Of a stretch of 39,490 bases of DNA, positions 36,128-39,490 are shown piece after piece. The stretch is from an uncultured Cyclobacteriaceae bacterium. GTDB taxonomy: Bacteria > Bacteroidota > Bacteroidia > Cytophagales > Cyclobacteriaceae. The stretch is from NCBI GenBank assembly GCA_937958005.1, contig CALGOB010000225.1, positions 1 to 39,490 on the forward strand, in the 5' to 3' direction. The notes under the pieces are model-generated. The model did no database searches, had not been told where the DNA came from, and worked only from the letters and a program-made list of their open reading frames with translations. A program made the translations under genes and the position numbers. Positions within the stretch are counted from its first letter, which is position 1, and every line of letters begins with the position of its first letter.

Positions 36128-37484
36128 TTGCTTCTTTATCTGCAACTCCCAAGACGAGATCAAAGTAGAAATTAAAACCATTCTCTTTTTCATCTAGAAA
36201 GTGAATAGTACTGCCCATAGTCTCTATTAGATTCTTGGGAATGATTAAATTAAGCTCATTTGGTGAATTGACGGAGTTTAACAAATAGCTGTCATTATAA
36301 AGTTTGTCGTAAATATTGACTTGTTCCATTTTGCTGAGTTCAGCACCTAAACAATTTAGGTTGAAACGGATGGTGCAACTTTGATCGATTAAGTAAAATA
36401 GTTTGATAGTGAGTTTAAATTTCTTCCCTTTATCAAAACGAATAATATTATTGATTAAGCTTCCAAGGGTCTGTTTGATTTTATTGGAATCCCCTACTAA
36501 AGGAGAAGGGATTTCTTTACCAAATTCTATAGAGTAATTGGTTTCTTCTTGCTCACTTCTATCTTCTAGCATGACAATTAGTTCTTTGATTTCATCATGT
36601 AGATCAAAACTGATATTTTCTAATGGGACTCTACCATTGCCGCTTGTATAGGTTTCCATAAGATCAGTAAGAATACTCCTTAAAAAATCATTATTTTTGG
36701 ATAGTCTACTGAGTAATTTCTTTTCTTTGGGAGCAAGATTTTCTATAGATATTTCTTTTAAAATATCTTCTGCATTTTGAATAGGAGTATTCATTTCTTG
36801 CCAGATAGAATTAAGGATTTTAGATTTATTCCTCTCAGAGGTTTCTATTTTTTCTTTTTCCTTAGTCAATCGGTTATTTAGAAAGGATTTTCTTTCTTCT
36901 TCCCCTTCATAATCTTTCTTAAAGAAATAGAGAAAAAAACCAAGGAACAATAGGATGAAATTAAAGATGAATATGTTGCCTAACAGTTGGTTTTTATATG
37001 AGTCTTGATAGGAAATAAGATCAGGAAACTGGAATTCTATTATTCCTAGACTGAGAGTGAATATAATGGTTATGCAAGCAAAGGCGAAGAAGTACCTAGA
37101 AGGTAGAATGAGTAACCCACAGATAAAGTAAAGGAAGCTATAGGGCATAATGACACCCGTCATGCCTCCATCATAAAAGAAATTAACAGCGATTGTCAAT
37201 AAAAAAAGCTTAAAATAAACAAGTGAAATAACCTCAAAATTGCCCTTTTTAAGATAAAGAAGATAGAGCGAAGAGGCAGAAAAAGTATCAATTAGATAGA
37301 CATAAACTACGATATCACCGATATAATAGAAGACTCGATAGATCGTCAATATCACACAAGAAACTATTGTTATGATTAGTAGCACTTGTAAAGACCTCCC
37401 TTCAAGTGTTTTTCGCTTGCTATTTTTAGGCTCGTTTTTCAATTGGGTGTAGTGTAGTATAAAAATACTAATTTTATTATACAA
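36123..37484 (-). CDS. Membrane histidine-kinase-like protein, catalytically degenerate
   Basis: 453 residues: six to seven hydrophobic segments (about 31-190), a short coiled linker (190-220), a HisKA-like helix pair (about 218-280) and a HATPase-like domain (about 295-447). In the phospho-acceptor motif (normally SHEIRTP) the sequence is WQEMNTP, with Q229 at the histidine position. The N-box keeps asparagines (INNIIRF, N345 and N346). The G1 box DxGxG is replaced by NCLGA (377-381), and the G2 box has no GxG where ELNLIIPKNLIETMG occurs. It therefore probably cannot autophosphorylate, and may act as a sensor scaffold or be decaying. It has no adjacent response regulator. The last codons overlap a dispersed repeat. 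Confidence 0.8.
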   Translation of the reverse strand: MYNKISIFILHYTQLKNEPKNSKRKTLEGRSLQVLLIITIVSCVILTIYRVFYYIGDIVVYVYLIDTFSASSLYLLYLKKGNFEVISLVYFKLFLLTIAVNFFYDGGMTGVIMPYSFLYFICGLLILPSRYFFAFACITIIFTLSLGIIEFQFPDLISYQDSYKNQLLGNIFIFNFILLFLGFFLYFFKKDYEGEEERKSFLNNRLTKEKEKIETSERNKSKILNSIWQEMNTPIQNAEDILKEISIENLAPKEKKLLSRLSKNNDFLRSILTDLMETYTSGNGRVPLENISFDLHDEIKELIVMLEDRSEQEETNYSIEFGKEIPSPLVGDSNKIKQTLGSLINNIIRFDKGKKFKLTIKLFYLIDQSCTIRFNLNCLGAELSKMEQVNIYDKLYNDSYLLNSVNSPNELNLIIPKNLIETMGSTIHFLDEKENGFNFYFDLVLGVADKEAK

Positions 37485-37549
37485 TTGCTGGGAATTTGAT
37501 AATATGATAGGGCAATTGCGTGTTAAGTAATCAATGGTTCCTTCAAATT

Positions 37550-37571
37550 ACTGCTAATTTTTTTTAGCAGT
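37550..37571. terminator. Small hairpin with T-rich loop
   Basis: ACTGCTAA pairs with TTAGCAGT around a T6 loop and is followed by TTTG. No gene ends nearby in the right direction, so its role is uncertain. Confidence 0.3.
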
Positions 37572-37723
37572 TTTGTCTGAGCAATCCCGTTTTCAAGCCA
37601 GACAGGCCTACAGCAGCAGCAACAGTTCTAGTGCAGCATAATCTTTCAAAACCATAACGGATGGACATTTAATGGCTATAATGTTAAATACACACGATGC
37701 ATTATAAATTTGATTCAAATTAG

Positions 37724-37853
37724 TCCTACTTTGTCATCTTACTAAAATACCCCAATCTGTTTCCTTGCCACCTTGGCAGATTGTAAAGGTTGGCTGTGAA
37801 GACACAGCCAAAGGCATGAAGTATCTACTTTTGTCTAAGATGACAAAGTAGGA
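37724..37853. repeat. 130-bp structured element with perfect 18-bp inverted ends
   Basis: TCCTACTTTGTCATCTTA (37724-37741) is the exact reverse complement of 37836-37853. Inside are two more hairpins: TGCCA 37776-37780 with TGGCA 37784-37788, and TTGGCTGTG 37790-37798 with CACAGCCAA 37803-37811 around AAGA. It is non-coding. It could be a MITE or a structured RNA. Confidence 0.8.
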
Positions 37854-37989
37854 TTATAACTAATACCAGTTTAGGTATAAAAGAGCGTATTAGACTTTAG
37901 AGGTAATTTTTTATTACTGGCATCCAACTAAATTTCAAATTTAAGAAAAATGTCTCCTGAGTCAATTTAAATAAGGGTTTTTCCTTATC

Positions 37990-38125
37990 CTGAAAAACAC
38001 CGTTCCACGGCGGCCCTCTAGAATTGAGTATTCCTAAAATTAGAGGCTTTCTGCGTCGGCAGTCCGATTCATTTTTTCCATGCCGCGGGGGCGGACCCCT
38101 GAAGAAACAGAACCGCGCGGGCACT
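37990..38125. other. GC-rich island in AT-rich DNA
   Basis: Clusters such as CGGCGGCCC and GCCGCGGGGGCGG stand out from the AT-rich surroundings. CAGTCCGATTC and CACTCCGATTC occur about 60 bp apart. It leads directly into the dispersed repeat at 38131, so it may be the rest of that element or an insertion. Confidence 0.5.
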
Positions 38126-38130
38126 CCGAT

Positions 38131-38243
38131 TCTTCGGCAAGCACTGAAGCTTCTTTACGGAGGCACTGAGTCGATCATTAAATTATTGCCATAAATACTC
38201 CGTAGCCTTCTCAGCAGAGGCACTGGGTCAGGGTTGGTTCATT
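38131..38243 (+). repeat. GGTTGGTTCATT-ended repeat, copy 3 (long form)
   Basis: It combines the left part found at 36071 (AAGCACTGAAGC, GGCACTGAGTCG) with the GATCATTAAATTATT body found at 4962, and ends GGGTTGGTTCATT. The unit GGCACTG(A/G)GTC occurs twice within it. Confidence 0.7.
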
Positions 38244-38373
38244 CTATTTAAAGGAAGGTCAAATTGGGTATATAGTTAGTATGGAAAAAAGGCTAACTCA
38301 ATATGAGAAAGCCTTTAACATTTTGCATTATTAACCATTCAATTGAAAGGAACGGAAAATAAATTTGCTAATC

Positions 38374-38619
38374 TTAACAAACTACTTTTAACTGGCTTTG
38401 GACCATGTGATCACTTGCCGCATTAAGTTCTTTTACTAATTTATCTTCTAGGAGATCTGAACCGTTGACTAACTCTAGTATTAGTGAACATAATTCTCGC
38501 TGCTTACTTTTTGCATAACATATAGAATATTCTTCTTTTGTGCCGTTTTGGTAAATTCCCTTGTCAGGGTTAAACCATATATATCCTTTGGTACTTGTTT
38601 CTATTTTTAAATTCTTCAT
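38374..38619 (-). CDS. Small hypothetical protein (81 aa)
   Basis: An 81-residue frame, MKNLKIETSTKGYIWFNPDKG to LKVVC. Its composition looks natural (mixed charge, amphipathic SLILELVNGSDLLEDKLVKEL). I recognise no family, and there is no signal peptide or membrane segment. The first ATG is used; only a weak upstream purine stretch is present. It is isolated between repeat-rich spacers, so it may be real or chance. Confidence 0.5.
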   Translation of the reverse strand: MKNLKIETSTKGYIWFNPDKGIYQNGTKEEYSICYAKSKQRELCSLILELVNGSDLLEDKLVKELNAASDHMVQSQLKVVC

Positions 38620-39490
38620 GGTAACGGAGTTTCGTACAGCAAGTTTATTGCATCTCGTTATTTGTAAAATGTCAACTTACTTTCCTATCCTGTCAGCTGA
38701 GTGAAAAGTGTGTTTAAACTAGTTTAATTGATGTTTTTAAAGAAATAAAAAATACCTAACAAGGATTGAAATGGCAAAAAGTATATCATTTGATATAGTG
38801 CCTTGGCTGGTTATAGAATATTTATTCTGTATTCTGCCTTATTTTACTTTTGCATTTTTCAATGTTCCATGACAGCTTCGGTATCCTTTATTCAAAGTAA
38901 CTAGAATTTTATAACGATTTATAATATCTGGAAGAGGGTAGCAAACTAAATAAACCCATATAGTATCGAGTAGAACCAAAATAAGATTTTAAGCATATAG
39001 CTAACAACTATTTATGGTTTTCTCTTAAAAGCCTAATACATAAGGCGGATTAAATTATAAACAATGATATTAGTAAGTTCCATAATTATTACAAACTCAT
39101 GCCTTGACTCACCTTTTTGAGCCCCATATTAATGCACTCTATCCTCTAAGTTAAACTAAATAGGGTCTCTCTGAATTTAAAAAAAAACGACAAAAACCCT
39201 TGTTTAAAGTACATTTATCCTTTTATATATAAATTCAATACCTCGGTTTTAAGGATTCTAGCAAAAAGTGAGGTATTGGTATTTTCTAAATTTAAAATCA
39301 GTGCAATAGACTTTATCACGGTTCATTTATTATAGCTTTTTATTTACAAATATCGCCTTGATCTGTGTCCCCACAGATCGCTTAAACTAGAGAAATTGAT
39401 CAGATATGTTAGGTATACAAAATCAACCGTTATAATCTTTAATACTTATTGTGAAAATAAGCTCAAATTCGTCTTTGAAAGCTCATTTTG
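38620..39490. other. Gene-free AT-rich end of window
   Basis: No credible gene. A truncated inverted copy of the MITE-like element lies at 38977-39054. The rest shows only AT-rich DNA without recognisable signals. Confidence 0.6.
38977..39054 (-). repeat. MITE-like element, copy 3 (truncated, inverted)
   Basis: Read on the minus strand, the outer end TTTAATCCGCCTTATGTATT leads into GGCTTTTAAGAGAAAACCAT. From there it follows the first 75-80 nt of the copies at 5132 and 32541 with scattered changes. The second half is missing, and the outer TIR has decayed. Confidence 0.65.

Larger units (their letters stand above)
37485..38373. other. Gene-free spacer with several structured elements
   Basis: About 890 nt without a credible gene. 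It contains a hairpin at 37550-37571, an inverted-repeat element at 37724-37853, a GC-rich stretch at 37990-38125 and a dispersed repeat at 38131-38243. A 75-codon minus-strand frame across the GC-rich part looks non-biological. Confidence 0.6.

Noticed and set aside
37897-38124. 75-codon minus-strand frame with Arg/Pro-rich start
   Set aside because: It is created by the GC-rich stretch; there is no ribosome site, and its composition is unlike the real genes here.
1-39490. CRISPR array, tRNA, rRNA or a prophage
   Set aside because: No regularly spaced direct repeats, tRNA cloverleaf or rRNA segments were recognised. The tail-fibre likeness of A1 and C1 is not accompanied by any other phage gene.

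Overview
The window looks like chromosomal DNA of a marine-type Cytophagales/Flammeovirgaceae-like member of the Bacteroidota. It is AT-rich. Three large surface proteins end in type A sorting domains of the type IX secretion system (T9SS). There are also LytTR regulators, a HExxHxxGxxHN metalloprotease of the DUF5117/DUF5118 type, and one TAnnTTTG-type promoter. The genus cannot be fixed from sequence alone.

Layout. 1-1340: decayed mobile DNA (a frameshifted IS982-type transposase, an IS1-like remnant, and a 129-bp element with perfect 13-bp inverted ends). 1347-4546, minus strand: a membrane LytTR regulator, an S41-type secreted peptidase with an altered active site, and a CPBP membrane protease, plausibly one unit. 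4547-5754: gene-free, repeat-rich DNA. 5755-29523, plus strand: a 24-kb surface-protein locus. 29810-32298, minus: radA and a fused chorismate mutase/prephenate dehydratase. 32541-32720: a MITE-like element. 32803-35214, minus: a secreted zinc metalloprotease. 35487-36047, plus: a 2'-5' RNA ligase-like protein. 36123-37484, minus: a membrane histidine-kinase-like protein that has lost its phospho-acceptor histidine and its G boxes. 37485-39490: gene-poor repeats with one small hypothetical gene.

The surface locus is the centre of interest. It holds two copies of the same gene pair, at 5755-10376 and 23111-29523. Each pair is a cysteine-free, phage-tail-fibre-like secreted protein (A1, C1) followed within 2-14 nt by an LRR/Ig/carboxypeptidase-regulatory-like T9SS protein (A2, C2). 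Between the pairs lies a 4078-residue T9SS protein (B) with eight LamG-like domains, a beta-helix, and a C-terminus paralogous to A2/C2. A2, B and C2 carry an identical 20-residue arginine-rich motif with a single cysteine. Its amino acids are invariant while 10-13 of its 20 codons differ between any two copies. A second lone cysteine in the preceding Ig-like domain lies 160-162 residues upstream in all three. A second Ig-like unit in B, with no motif directly after it, lacks that cysteine. I infer a dedicated, disulfide-linked or ligand-binding surface module, deployed with dedicated fibre proteins. Its function is unknown to me.

The other notable signal is a set of small non-coding dispersed elements: a MITE-like family with AACCCGAATGATGC ends, a GGTTGGTTCATT-ended family, and two single-copy elements with perfect inverted ends. 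No tRNA, rRNA or CRISPR array was recognised.
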